Assembly: GCF_003255815.1 (NCBI RefSeq)
Contig: NC_037672.1
Location: 105,870,702-105,934,701 of the forward strand
Source: Theropithecus gelada
Taxonomy: Eukaryota; Chordata; Mammalia; Primates; Cercopithecidae
Length of the DNA stretch: 64,000 nt
Reading direction: 5' to 3'
Shown: one piece after another, positions 21,789-33,496 of the stretch
Layout of the letters: every line of letters starts with the position of its first letter
Numbering within the stretch: position 1 is the stretch's first letter
Made by a program: the position numbers and the translations under genes
The notes under the pieces: generated by a model
Database searches by the model: none
What the model was told of the DNA's origin: nothing
Seen by the model: only the letters and a program-made list of their open reading frames with translations

Positions 21789-22439
21789 GAGCAGGTTGCT
21801 TTTTTTTAACTGATGACTATAGTAATGTGTGACTCTCAGAAATATTGATGACTCCTTGAAGAGTATGACAGAAACTGAAATGCTTGTCCAAACTGCCTGG
21901 CAAACTGAAAGAATGCTTAGAGATCACTCTGTCTCTCTCTTTCAGTCTCTCTCTCTCTTTTACCAAGATCATCTCATTCTATTTCCCTATAGGTTGCTTT
22001 TGTTTAAACTTATCCTATGCAGAACAGATATATAGAAGAAAGGACCTGTAGGGAAATATTTAAACTCAAATCTCTCTTTAAAAAAAAAAAACACAAAAAA
22101 CATGGTTTTTATCTGGTGAATATTTGCTGTCGTTGACAGAATTTTCTGTCCACTTCGTAAGAACTTTGTCAAAATAACTTTCTTGCCAATATAAGCCCCT
22201 GGAGCAATCCGCCATCCATTGCTTTGTGCTCTGGGGAACAGCTGACCTTGGTTAGAGATTAATTTATTACTTCCTGTTTCCTTTGTATCTCCCACTTCCC
22301 TCCCAACCTCCTTGTGCTAATAATGACACATAAAGTTAATGAGCACTGGTAATTAAGAGGGCCATTTTAGAACTAGTGAGTTGGGTATTGAATGCCCTTG
22401 ACCTAAACTTTACTTGGAGAAAGGATAGCTGAGTAATTA
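21789..22439. other. unassigned intergenic sequence
   Basis: A CT-rich patch lies at 21928-21961 and an A-run at 22080-22091. The stretch 22270-22380 has no repeat features. No gene is recognised. Confidence 0.4.
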
Positions 22440-22600
22440 GAAAATGGAGTTCAAAATCAGAAGCTGAGAAGTCTTTTCTGCCAGTAATTTGTGTAGCTTG
22501 GGCTGGATCCCTTTACCTGTCTACGTTTTATTTTGTCCATCAGTTAAATAGGAGTTACCATTCTCATTAAAAGTTTTTGGGTGCACGGATGAAAATCATA
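22440..22600 (+). repeat. probable MIR SINE
   Basis: Weak MIR order: 'gtcttttctgccagtaatttgtgtagcttgggc', 'ccctttacctgtctac', 'catcagttaaataggagttacc'. Confidence 0.45.
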
Positions 22601-22748
22601 ATATGGTAGCAATATAATTTTAATCTTAGAAGAACTGGCAATGTGAATATTTTTACTAGTTATACAATCCAACATATTTTCCTTAACTCACGTTTGTACT
22701 TTTACCTGCTTAAATCAATAAAGGTCACAACTTAATCTTCTAAGTTAA

Positions 22749-23043
22749 GGCCAAGTGCAGTGGCTCACACCTGTAATCCCAGCACTTTGGGAGGCCGAGG
22801 CAGGCAGATCATCTGAGGTCAGGTGTTCGAGATCAGCCTGGCCAACATGGTGAAACCCCGTCTCTACTAAAATACAAAAAATTAGCCGGGCGTAGTGGTG
22901 GGTGTCTGTAATTTCAGCTACTCCTGAGGCTGAGGCAGGAGAATTTCTTGAAACCGGTGGAAGGAGGTTGCAGTGAGCCGAGATCACACCACTGCACTTC
23001 AGTCTGGGCGACAGAGCAAGACTCCATCTCAAAAAAAAAAAAA
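22749..23043 (+). mobile_element. AluS-like SINE, full length
   Basis: Dimeric Alu with a poly-A tail at 23031-23043. A short duplication taagtta (22741-22747 and 23048-23054) supports the ends. Confidence 0.94.
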
Positions 23044-23214
23044 GTTTTAAGTTACATAGCTTAAAATATGAAGGGAAATAAAAAACACTTTATTTCTAAT
23101 TTCTTATATAATGACCAATTTTATCCTTAGAAAATTTTAAAATTAAAAATTTTAATTTTATTAGAGAAGTAATCAATTGAAGGAATATCAGAAAGTGTAG
23201 ACATGTAGGAGGAA

Positions 23215-23348
23215 AAACAAATCAGAAAATCATGTGTCACAACAGGTTCATCATTTGTAACAAATGTACCCCTCTGCTGAGGGATGTTGATAACAGAGGA
23301 GACTCTGCATGTGTGGGGACAGGAAGTAGATAGGAAATCTTGGTATGT
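23215..23348 (+). repeat. L1M 3' UTR fragment
   Basis: Same family segment as 10140-10420: 'catgtgtcacaacaggttcatcatttgtaacaaatgtacc', 'gagggatgttgataacagagg', 'ggacaggaagtagataggaaatct'. It breaks off where the 37-bp copy 2 starts. Confidence 0.8.
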
Positions 23349-23385
23349 ATGTAGCTCGTATGCCAAACTATTATTAGCTTATATC
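23349..23385 (+). repeat. 37-bp duplicated segment, copy 2
   Basis: One mismatch against 21752-21788. It abuts the broken end of the L1M fragment. Confidence 0.9.
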
Positions 23386-23621
23386 AATAGTAGATATATA
23401 TCCCTTCTGCCATTCCAGAAGGGATCATCTACTCATATCCTTTTATAACCTGATTTTTGTTCATTTATTAGTCTATTTTCAGTATCTTTCTGGTTCATTC
23501 AAAGTACTGGTAAGCTAATGCTATAATGTCCCACCCAGATCTCCCTTCAGAACTAGAAGACTTAATTACCCATCTGTATGGTGCTGGCAGGCACCCCTTA
23601 GCCCTCTGCTCCATTTAGAAC

Positions 23622-23953
23622 TGTTGGATGAAGGTATTTGCCTTGCCCAAGGGAAAACCCATATCCATCAGCTGCAGGCTTCCAGTGGCTGCAAGATGCA
23701 AGGATATAAAGGCCAGACTCTCTTGCCCTGACTTGGGATAATTCTTAAGGCTTATTCCAGCTTCAGAACTCCCTGTGGGGTAGACTGAGGCCTTCGTTGG
23801 GACAGCACTATAGCCCCTCTTCTCCCTCTGCTCAGTCCTGCCAACCCATGACTTCCTTTCCAGAGACATGGCCCTAGGAGTACTCTTTTATCAACGTCCT
23901 ATATGTTATTCTTGGTCTCCGAATTTTTTCTCTAGGGGGCCCAATCTATAACA
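23622..23953 (+). mobile_element. 5' LTR of a fossil ERVL-class provirus
   Basis: TG…CA-bounded sequence of about 332 bp (tgttggatg … ctataaca). A second copy of the family lies inverted at 18809-19055. What follows (gctacattgggagtggtctgag) is laid out like an ERVL leader. The subfamily is not named. Confidence 0.6.
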
Positions 23954-24312
23954 GCTACATTGGGAGTGGTCTGAGAAAGCAGACTCTATGATACAAGTTT
24001 CTAGCTGGTTCACTTTCTCCCGAAGACCCCCTGAGTGGTGGTGGATGGAGTATAGACAACCTCTTGCCCAAGGAAGCAGAGCATTGTTAAAGCTTTCACT
24101 GAATGGGGAACTGGAATGGGATATTGGTAGAAGAAAAATGCACTAACTAGTGGTATGGCTTCATCAGTAGCAATGGGGGTCAGAGAATCCCAAACAATAG
24201 AGACTAAGTGGCGGCATTTGACCATCAGAAGCCAAGTCAGTGCAATTAATGTATTGAGTAAGGTCAGAATGAAATGCAGGGAGACCTGCCTCACAGAAAG
24301 TTATGTAGTTGG
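23954..24312 (+). repeat. ERVL interior, leader/gag-side remnant
   Basis: This lies between the LTR and the nested L1, with no open frame of note. It is assigned by position and by resumption of ERV sequence beyond the L1 rather than by a protein match. Confidence 0.45.
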
Positions 24313-25214
24313 TCCAATGAGATATCATCGCACTCCAGTTAAAATGGCTTGTATCTAAAAGACAGGCAATAACAAATGCTGGTGAGGATGTAGAGAAAAG
24401 GGAGCCCTCCTACACTATTGGTGGGAATGCAAATTAGTGCAACCACTATGGAGAACAGTTTGGTGTTTTCTTAAAATCTAAAAGTAGAGCTACCATATGA
24501 TTCAGCAATCCCACTGCTGGGTATATGCCCGAAAGAAAGGAAATCAGCATATCGAAGAGATATCTGCTCTTCCATGTTTGTTGCAGCACTGTTCACAATA
24601 GCTAGAAATTTGAAGCAACCTAAGTGTCCATGAACAGATGAGTGGATAAAGAAAATGTGGTATGTGTATGCAATGGAATACTATTCAGCCATAAAAAACA
24701 ATGAGGTCCTGTCATTTGCAACAACAGGATGGACCTAGAGATCATTCTGTTAAGTGAAATAAGCCAGGCATAGGAAGACAAACATCACATGTTCTCACTT
24801 ATTTGTGGATGCTAAAAGTCACAACAATAAAACTCATGGAGATAGAGAGTAGAGGAATGGTTATCAGAGGCTGAGAAGGATAGTAGGGGGTGGGGAGGAG
24901 AAGGGAATGATTAATATGTACAAAAAAAATTAGAAAGCATGAATAAGACCTACTATTTGATAGTATAACAGAGTGACTATAGTCAATAATAACTTAATTG
25001 TACATTTAAAAGAGTATAATTGGATTGTTTTTAATACAAAGGAAAATGCTTGAGGAGATGGATACCCCATTCTTCATGATGTGATTATTACATATTGCAT
25101 GCCTGTATCAAAACAGCTCACATACCCCATAAATATATACACTTACTATGTACCCCAAATTAAAAATAATAAAACTTTTAAAATAAAATGAAAAAAGAGA
25201 AAATTATATTATCA
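24313..25214 (+). mobile_element. L1 (L1PB/L1MA-age) 3' end nested in the ERV
   Basis: Begins at L1 ORF2 'ccaatgagatatcatcgcactcc', runs through the antepenultimate ORF2 region (with stops and frameshifts) and a 3' UTR ending 'atatacacttactatgtaccccaaatt', then an A-rich tail. An approximate 12-bp duplication, ttatgtagttgg (24301-24312) and ttatatagttgg (25215-25226), differs at one base. It is clearly older than the 3.9-5.7 kb L1. Confidence 0.88.
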
Positions 25215-25742
25215 TTATATAGTTGGCTAATAGAATATACTACCCTGGGGAAAATAGATAGGCAGCCAACAGGGTGCTACTCAAGCTGTTTGATCAAAAG
25301 AAATCACGGTTGAATGATCAGGAGACTGAGGGTCATCACACTTATAAAAAACAAAAAATCAGTCTCTTGCTTACTTTCTAACCCTGAGACAGTTTTTATT
25401 CTCAGAAACCCCTACCTGAAGGAGGTGCCATCCTCAGGATAAAGGATCCTGCAATATCATGCATGACAAGAAGATGTGGTAATGGATCCCCAGTCCCCCT
25501 TCAAAGGGACCTATGGCCATTTACTTGGGTGACCATACACTAGGGAAAGGGGAATACCTAACTAAACACAGGCTCGAAGTTAACATGGATATCCTGAGAC
25601 CTGAAGCAGCATGATGTGGTCATATACAAGTCAAGTAATAAGTAGAATCCTGCCCCAGGCCTGGCTCACAGTGGCTCCACTGGGTCCACGGATCCATCTG
25701 GTGGTCAGTTCTCTGTTCCCAAATGTGTAATGGGAGAAGGTA
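25215..25742 (+). repeat. ERVL interior, gag/protease-side remnant
   Basis: ERV sequence continues after the L1. The last 80 bases ('cagtggctccactgggtccac … gtggtcagttctctgttccc') match the ERVL protease region, which resumes after the Tigger-like element. Many stops are present. Confidence 0.55.
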
Positions 25743-26102
25743 CACAGATGGTCCCCAACTTACAGTGGTGTGACAGGATTTTTCAGCCATAAGGGTATGA
25801 AAGTGATAAGCATTAAGTAGAAACTGTACTTCAAGTCCCATACATTCTATTTTTCACTTTCAGTACAGTATTTAATAAATTACATGAGATAATCAACACT
25901 TTATTATAAAGTAGACTTTGTGTTAGATAATTTTGCCCAATTGTGGGTTAAGGTAAGTGTTCTGAGCAAATTTAAGGTAGGCTAGGCTAAACTGTGATGT
26001 GCAGTAGGTTAGGTGTATTAAACGCATTTTTGACTTGACAATATTTTCAACTTATGGTGGGTTAATCAGGATGCAACCCCCTTGGAAAATGAAGAGCATG
26101 TG
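25743..26102. mobile_element. Tigger-like (pogo/Tc1-mariner) MITE
   Basis: A 360-bp element flanked by TA (25741-25742 and 26103-26104). The interior is typical: 'gtccccaacttacagtggtg', 'ttcactttcagtacagtatttaataaattacatgaga', 'aaggtaggctaggctaaactgtgatg', 'ttttcaacttatggtgggtt'. It is non-coding. The exact Tigger/MER name is not certain. It interrupts the ERV protease region. Confidence 0.75.
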
Positions 26103-26104
26103 TA

Positions 26105-28830
26105 CTTTGTATTTGGCACAATCCTGTATTTGTTCCCTCAACTTTTGAATGAGATCTATCATAGTGGGAAGGCCAAGTGGAGCTCTGAATCCTGCAACTC
26201 GCTCCCCACTCCCAGCCAAAATAATCAATCACAAATAATATTACACACCAGCCACCTTTAAAGATGGAAAGATGCTGAGGTGGTGGCCCCATCATATCTC
26301 CGTTTAATTCATTGGTCTGGTGCCTGCAAAAACCAGATACTGGAGGATGACAGTAGACTACTGCAAACTCAGACATGTAGTACTCGCAATCGCAGCTGCT
26401 ATGTCAGGTGTGGTCTCTTTGCTACAGCAGATTAACCAGGTCTTAGGTCCATGATAGGTGGTCATTGATCTGGAAAGAGGATCAAAAACCATTCACATTC
26501 ATTTGGAATGGACAAGAGATTACATTTACAATTTTGCCCTGGGACGGACTATATTAACACTCCTGTCCTCTATCATAATACTGTCTGAAGAGTCTTGAAT
26601 GGTTGAACAGCTTGCTAGACATCACACTGATCCACTGTAGTGATGACATCCTGTTGACTTGCCTGTTGGTGAGACAACATCCCCTCCAGAGTGAGAGAGA
26701 AATTTGACAAAGATCCAGAGGCATTTTCATGTTAGTGAAAATTTTGAGGATCCAGTGGTGTGGGCGTGGGGAAAATCCCCAAACCCGCTACAAAATAAAA
26801 ACTAAACTATTTCATCTTGTATCTCCCATCGTAAAAAAAAAAGAAGGCATAACACCTCATGGGGTTCTGGAAATAGCATATTTCACACTTGCGAATACTG
26901 CTCTGATCCATGTGTCAGATGACACAAAAGGCTACTGGATTTCAGTAGAAATCAGGATGTTTCCTATAGCAGGTCCAGGCTGTGGTACAAGCAGCCTTTC
27001 CATTCGGGCCATGTGATCCAGCAGAACCTATGGTATTAGAGATGTCATGGTGGGAAAAGACCATGTGGTGTTTGTGACAGGCCCCAGTGGAAGATTCACA
27101 TGACAGAGCCCTGGGTTTTTGGAGCAGAAGTATGCCATCAGCTAAGGAGAGTTATACACCTTTTGAAAACAGCTCCCAGTCTTGCACCCTAGTAGAGATG
27201 AAATGCTGGATCATAGAACACCAAGTGATCAGGCCACCAGAACAATTCATCTTGAGCTGGGTCCTGTCAGACCACCAAGTCGTAAAGGTAGATGAGCCCA
27301 GCTCAAATCATCATAGGATGCAAGTGGCATATCCAGGATCCAGCACAGCTAGAAAGCACAGGGAAGCTATAAAAGGTAGCCCAGGACCCTATGCCACCCA
27401 CCACTGTTGAGCTGGCCCTTCTCTCTCAGCTGGTATCTGTGGCCTCCTGTGAATCCTTCATGACAAACTGACAGAGGAGTAACAAGCTCTCTTTGGTTCA
27501 TGGGTGTGTCAGCCCAAGTGTGGTCTGTGTGTGCAAACTGAAAAGGGTTGGCAGGTGCACTGCTGCCGTACTCAAGGATAGTGGGAAATCCTCCCAATAG
27601 CGGAGGTTTGGGTGGTGCACCTGGTCACCCACTTTGTGTGGAAAGAGAATGGCCTGAGGGTAAAATATACACAGACTCTTACTTGGGCTGTGGCAAATAG
27701 CCACCTTATGAGCGTCCTGGGAGGAGGATTGGAAGATAGGAGACCAGGGGTAGAGGCCTGTAGATCAACATGGGAATGGCCATGCAGTGTGAAGGTCTTT
27801 GCATTGCTTGTTAATGCCCACAAGAAAGCATCCACCATGGGAGAGTAAGTACTTCTTTAGTAGGCACAATAATTTAGCCTGCTTGACACCAGCCAGCCTC
27901 TGTCATCACCCTGGTCCTGGCACATTGAATGCTTGAACAGATTAGTTGTGGAGGCTAAGAATGGAAAAGAGGAGTGAGCAAGCCAGAATGAAGATCTGTG
28001 GAGAGAGGGCTGGATAAGAAAAGATTCTCTGGCCAGAAGAGTAGCTTTAGAGGCTGGAAGAACTGAAATGTTGGGAAGAACTGTAATGTCTACTGAAATA
28101 AATACAAGTGAATGGAAATTTATGAAGTGTTTTGCTGTGTGGCTGAGTTAGGGTCAGGAATCCTTATACAATCTGACTAACCAAAGACAATTCAGTTGCC
28201 GTTGTCAAACATCCAAGCTGTGTATAACAGAGATCAATTGTGAGTCCCAGACACAGTGCCAGCTACCTGTGGCAAGTCAACTACATTGGGCTCCTTTTAC
28301 CTAAAAAAAAAGCAGTATTCACCTCAACTGGAAGAGATACATATTTTGAACCTATGTTTGCCTTTCCTGTCTTCAAGATCTCAGCCAGCATCATGTTCCA
28401 AAAGCTTATGAAGTGTTTGATCCACCTGCATGGGATTACACATAACATAACATCAGACCAAGACCCTTCTTTCCATACCCATGGGATCCACTGGTCATAC
28501 TACATGTGACACATCCAGATATCGCCAGCCTGCTAGAATGGCAGAACGGGAATATAAAGGCATAGCTGCAGTGTCAGCTTGCAGGATGGGGAACAATCCT
28601 TGCGAATGCAGTGTTCACTTTAAATCAAAAAACTTAAATGAAGACGTGTCCCAGTAAGTGGAATACGTGGATCTAGGAACCAATGGAAGTAGGAGTGGTC
28701 CTGCTTACCATCTCTCCTGGTAATCCACTGGGATTGTGTACCTCCTGTCTTCTCAATGCTGAGCTATTCAACCATAGAGATCACGTTTCCCAAAGAGGAA
28801 ACACCTCTGGCCAGGAGACACATGGCTTTG
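26105..28830 (+). pseudogene. ERVL-class pol pseudogene (RT, RNase H, integrase, start of dUTPase)
   Basis: The polymerase gene of an ancient endogenous retrovirus, now non-functional. In order I see the protease-RT linker and RT palm (about 26280-26850), the connection and RNase H (about 27080-27840), the integrase core (about 28190-28700) and the first residues of the C-terminal dUTPase typical of ERVL (about 28760-28830). The RT catalytic YIDD box reads C-S-D-D at 26636-26647. The RNase H TDS motif survives at about 27670 but is followed by a frameshift. In integrase the first catalytic Asp is Asn (28279-28281), the SDQ Asp is kept, and the Glu region lies in another frame. Many stops and frameshifts break it. 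Sequence stops in dUTPase, where an L2 begins, and no 3' LTR is visible. Confidence 0.88.
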
Positions 28831-28839
28831 TGTGTAGCC

Positions 28840-29145
28840 GACCCTAGGTTCAATGAGACTTTCCTTGAGCACCCTTATAAAATAGCCGTTTCTTCTACAT
28901 TTGAATTAATCTCTATCTCCCTTTCTTCTTTCTTCCACCTGGCACTTATCACCATCTGAATTATATTGCTTAATTTATTTGTTTACTTGCGTATTGTTTT
29001 TCTCTCTCCTCCACTAAGGTGTAATTTCCAGCAGAGCAGAGACATTTACTTGTTCTCAGCTGTGTCACTTGTGCCTAGAATAACACTGGCCACATTGCAG
29101 GTAATTGATAAACACTTGCCATATGAATGAATGACTCTATAATGT
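28840..29145 (+). repeat. L2 LINE 3' end
   Basis: Sense L2: 'gcacttatcaccatctgaatta', 'cctccactaaggtgtaa', 'agcagagcagagacatttac', 'gtgcctagaataacactggccaca', 'aattgataaacacttgcc'. It directly follows the truncated ERV. Confidence 0.8.
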
Positions 29146-29184
29146 AATTTTTGCAGGCAGATAGTCCTCAATTGTAAGGATTTA

Positions 29185-29420
29185 TCACAATTTATTTAAC
29201 CAATCACTTTAGGCAGTTTATGTGCCTCACATGCTTTCTCCATTGAAATAATGGCAGGCAAAATCATCACCTATTACTTCCATAAGATGAGGTCCAACTA
29301 GTAGAATTGCTGGCACAAAAGGTATGACTCAGGTTTTTCAGGTTTTCCATATGTGATGCTTCATGGTTTACTCTAAAAGTATTCATGTATTATATATGTA
29401 ATCCAGATTTAGCTGTCCTC
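29185..29420 (-). repeat. ancient L1M fragment
   Basis: 'aatttatttaaccaatcactttaggcagtt', 'ccaactagtagaattgctggcacaaaaggtatg' are an old L1 3' region in antisense. Confidence 0.65.
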
Positions 29421-30129
29421 TTGTCAAACAGGCTGTTGACAAATGTAAAACCAGCATTCTGACCTAGCGTTCTTCAACATTTTATATAAGAAACACAGCC
29501 ATATTCAGAATGTTAAATTTTGTTTTTCATTGCCTTTGCTGAAGATCATACAGGAGTCCCTATCCCTAACTCTAACTCAACCCACAACAAAACACTTCGT
29601 AAATCCCAGTTAGACATTTCAGTTTTCTGTATCATCTCTCTAGGGATGCTCTCTTGGCTGGGGGAATGTTTTCCTCCAGCCCTCTCTTTATAGAGCCACA
29701 TTCTTGCCTACTTCCTTCTTCTTCTCCTTATTGCATTTTCTCCCCCCAAAACTTAAATTACTCCCTCTATTTTATCTTGTAGAGTCCCTGCTCACTTTCT
29801 TATGAAACTAGGGCCCCACATAGAGATGCAGGTGTTTGCTTCTAGCTTGTACTCTTTTCTTTAGGTCTCAATATGTTTGTGTCTCTTCCTACAAAGAAAT
29901 TCTCTGACCTCAACCACAGAGAGGAAAACATTTGTTCTTCTCTTTTTTTCCCTTAAGTTACTTCCTTAGAGCGTTGAAAGCCAAATTCTGACATTCTCAT
30001 GCTATCTATATCGTGGGACTCTACTGGGAGTCATGCATTACCTATATTTGATAGATGTACTTGCTACACTCAGGCTTCCTCCATAAGTCATTCCTTCTTC
30101 CCCTCCCCTCAGTGCCTATTTGTCTCAGG
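29421..30129. other. unassigned intergenic sequence
   Basis: Pyrimidine-rich stretches (29690-29780, 30080-30115) only; no recognised gene or repeat. Confidence 0.4.
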
Positions 30130-30340
30130 TCCTGAGCTTCAAATACTGAAAGATTTGAACTGGAGTCTTATCTCCACAAGTTACTGACTTTGTGAATTTA
30201 AACATATTTGACTACTCTGGGTCATTGTGTCTACATCTGTAAAATAGCACCTACCTATGAAGAGTAAGTGTGTTAACACACACATGTTAGCACAGTGGCC
30301 TGAGAAAATGCCCAGCAAATGTTGACTGTTATTATGCCAC
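30130..30340 (+). repeat. MIR SINE
   Basis: 'gaactggagtcttatctccac', 'agttactgactttgtgaattt', 'tctacatctgtaaaatagcacc', 'gcccagcaaatgttgactg'. Confidence 0.65.
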
Positions 30341-30879
30341 TCTTCTTTTTGGCATTTCTTCCCTTTCTGTACCTTCTTAGTATAGGCATTGATTGGTTAA
30401 TTTCCCTAATTTCTTCATCATTCAACTTTCCTCTGTAGAAACCTCAGATGAGGTTAAGTGAAACTTACTGTCTTCACTTCTCAGAGGGTACTTTGTTCCT
30501 CCTGTCTTCTTCTTGTACTTTCTTACTTATCCTTAGCTTCTGGAAATACCTTTCTTTGCCTGTAGTGCCCTTGAACTCTGTCTTCTTTATTTCCTGTGGT
30601 TTATTTAAGTTCCTGCTTACCCACCTCTTCCGTCTCCTCTAGTCTCTGATGACTTTCCTTTGTGCCTTTGGACACTCTTGTTTCTTTTCCTTTTTCATAC
30701 TTGTCCTTCACGCTTGGCTCAGTGACACTATTCTCTTATACATATATATTCTTTTCATCTTTGCAGAGATTACATGTAATTCTCTTTTATAGAGAGAAAT
30801 AGCATTCATTTATTCATTCATTGAGTGAATATTATTGAGAGCCTGCTATCTTCATAGTTGTTTTACCACAAGGAAATAT
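30341..30879. other. unassigned intergenic sequence
   Basis: Pyrimidine-rich, possibly containing old L2 traces (30600-30720 and the 'attcattcattgagtgaatat' at 30810). Not assigned. Confidence 0.35.
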
Positions 30880-31200
30880 AAATTTCATGAAACACTTTTG
30901 CATTCATAGATGTTTTTTCTTTCTTTTCTCCTTTAACATTGGGATTTCTGATATCAAACCGTTGTTGCATTTTTGGGAAAAACCACACTTGGCTTGTTTT
31001 TAAATACATTATTGGGTATTTACTTAGATCACATGTTATACAGGATTTTTCCACTTATATTCATAAGTTAAATAGACCTGCAATTTTTTTCTTGTGCTGT
31101 CCATATTGATTTTAGAAATCAATGTTTTATTAGCCTCCTAAAATGAATTGGGCTGCTTTCCTCCTTTTCTGTATTCTTTGACTTGGAGGTTTTGTGGCAT
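30880..31200 (-). repeat. ancient L1 ORF2 fragment (RT region)
   Basis: The plus strand reads as antisense L1 RT: 'accgttgttgcatttttggga', 'tttaaatacattattgggtattt', 'gacctgcaatttttttcttgtgctgtcc', 'ttattagcctcctaaaatgaattggg'. Heavily mutated. Confidence 0.6.
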
Positions 31201-32099
31201 GCCTTTGTTACAGGGTGGCCTTCTTTTCCTTTCCACACTTCCATCTTCTCATGCCTGGTTTGGTTTACATGCACTCCTTCATGGTCTGTGCCTTCTTTTC
31301 TGACTCTGTGTTGCTTATATATAGCAGGGGATGAAAATTTATACTGTTGGGCTCAGATGTGCATTTAATGGTAATAATTTTCTATGACTGACTCAAACTT
31401 CCTTATGATCCCTTCATAACGTCAATGATAGAGGCAGGGAAGGACAACATAAGGGTATGTGGTGGTACTGCAATTTGCAAAGTATAAAGAAAGTAGCTCA
31501 GTAACATGGTTTAACACAATTGCATTTTGAATAAATATTATCTCCCCTCCCTCTCTCTCTTAGGTTCTAAGATGATTTCTTTGGTTTGAGGGACATTTTC
31601 TTGCATTTGTGTTGATGAGGGGAAGGGAAGCTGACTATCTGCATATGCATTTACTTGACAACAGACAAGCTGAAGAGGCATCAGAAGACCAGAGGGCAGC
31701 CCAAGCACTGGAACCAGGCAGTCTCTCTAGTCACAACACAGGCACATAACATACGCAGATGCCTTCTTGGGAAAGTAGTCATGGGGACTGGGGAAGTTTT
31801 GAGACATGACAAATGGCCACTGAACTTGAATGAAAATAAACCAACCTGAATGAAACTTTTAATACTGAGAGACACTGAACTTAGTTTAATTAGGAAGTTT
31901 AAGTATTTTTTTCCTTACTACTCAGTTATAGAAACATAAAGAATGCTCCAATGTTTACATATTTCAGTGTGGTGGATAAAAATCTGACCCTACTACAATG
32001 AGACTGACTAACAATTTTGGCTTCCTTAGTTTGGAACCTTACCCATTGGAGACCTTGTTTCCTGGTCTCCCCAGATCCTATCCCCTTCCTGGTTCTGCG
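31201..32099. other. unassigned intergenic sequence
   Basis: No recognised repeat or gene. Confidence 0.4.
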
Positions 32100-32222
32100 C
32101 CAGAGGAATGGGTATTGGGTAGAAAGCTGCAGTCCATACTGGCTATATGGCTAGTGAGCTATATGAGCACTCTGCCTCTTAATTTTCTAACCCGTAAAAT
32201 GAGAAAACTAAAATAAATGAAC
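32100..32222 (+). repeat. weak MIR SINE fragment
   Basis: 'atatggctagtgagctatatgagc', 'cttaattttctaacccgtaaaatgag' echo a MIR core. Confidence 0.45.
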
Positions 32223-32770
32223 CTGGAAATCTTTCCAGCGTATGGATTTTTTTTTCACAATCTTCCCCCATCCCAGCACTTTCTTCTCTTTCTCATCAGG
32301 TGTATTTCAAGTGAGAGGATAGTCAGACTTTCCTGATCAATGATTCAATTTTATTTGCTCCCTTCATTGGTGTCTCTGTGGATTTGACTTAGGACAGGTC
32401 ATGCTGTGTCTATATAATGGATAACACTAGTTCAAGTCCAGTTAGATTCCATAGCTACTCTATATGGCATATTGCCCCTCTCACCTCTCTCCTTCCCCAC
32501 TTTCTTCTTGAGAATAGTTCATTGTGAAGAATTCCACTGGCATTTCATACCCTTCAAGTTCTACATTATACAGCCTGTGTGGCTCTAAACGCAGGTTTTA
32601 AAAATCAAAAGCACCAAAGCAGAGAGGCTGGTTGGATCAGGAAAGCAATAGTGCACTTTTCTGATAACACTATTTCCCCAACAAAACATAAATGTGAACA
32701 AATGAATCTTACAGAATCACTGGTGCTGGGGAGAATTCTTTTTTTTTTTTCTTTTTTTGGTGCCTAGTAG
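32223..32770. other. unassigned intergenic sequence
   Basis: A T/C tract lies at 32739-32759. Nothing else is recognised. Confidence 0.4.
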
Positions 32771-33436
32771 GGTTATTTCCCATCTTCCAAAGCCTAAGCC
32801 CTAATGAGCTCCAGGGGGACAGAAGTCTGTCAATCACAAGGTACTTTTCAAGTATAGTCATCTCTGCCCCATCAGAGAACCACGAGGCATGAAATAATTA
32901 GAAAGCCCAGAGTAACTGCTCTGTTTTACAAGAGCAAAATCCGTATGTGGATCATTTACATAAACTTGTCACTTCCCATTACAGTTCTAATGTCGGCTGG
33001 GTAGTAATCGCAGGCATGCTGGGGGAGGGGAGGTCAAGGTAGGCTGTGCCTCCATATTGGAAGCCCAAGGTACGCATGTGCTGTGCCTGTCACCACCCCC
33101 ACCTGCACTGACTACTGAATTAATGGAAAGTGTCTTTTCTTTTCCATTAAATAAGAACTATTCACGCTGCTATGGCAGCAGACCCTGTGCTTAAGACAGA
33201 GAAAAAAGCGCTTCTGCATCAAGCTATTGTTAGGGGAGAATTCACTTTGAGGAGCATTTCAAAGCTGATCCGATTGGGGAAAGAATCATGTTAAATATTT
33301 GCTATGAAATATTTATAAGAAGAGCACAGGAGCAATGGACAAAGTTGCCTGGGAAAATAAGCATTTGTCCTCATTTGGACATTTTAGGTTGGGGGGTTTA
33401 AATGCCCTACGGAGAACTTATAGAAGTGCAAATACA

Positions 33437-33496
33437 TGTGTGATGTGTGTTCACAAACGCGCGTGTACACACACATACAAGCACACTCACACACAT
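33437..33496. repeat. degenerate (CA/TG)n with alternating purine-pyrimidine core
   Basis: TG-rich then CA-rich text meets at 'acgcgcgtgtacacacaca', a Z-DNA-prone run. Confidence 0.7.

Noticed and set aside
27612..28509. Possibly domesticated retroviral RNase H/integrase
   Set aside because: Frameshifts, stops and a changed integrase catalytic residue point to a dead ERVL copy.
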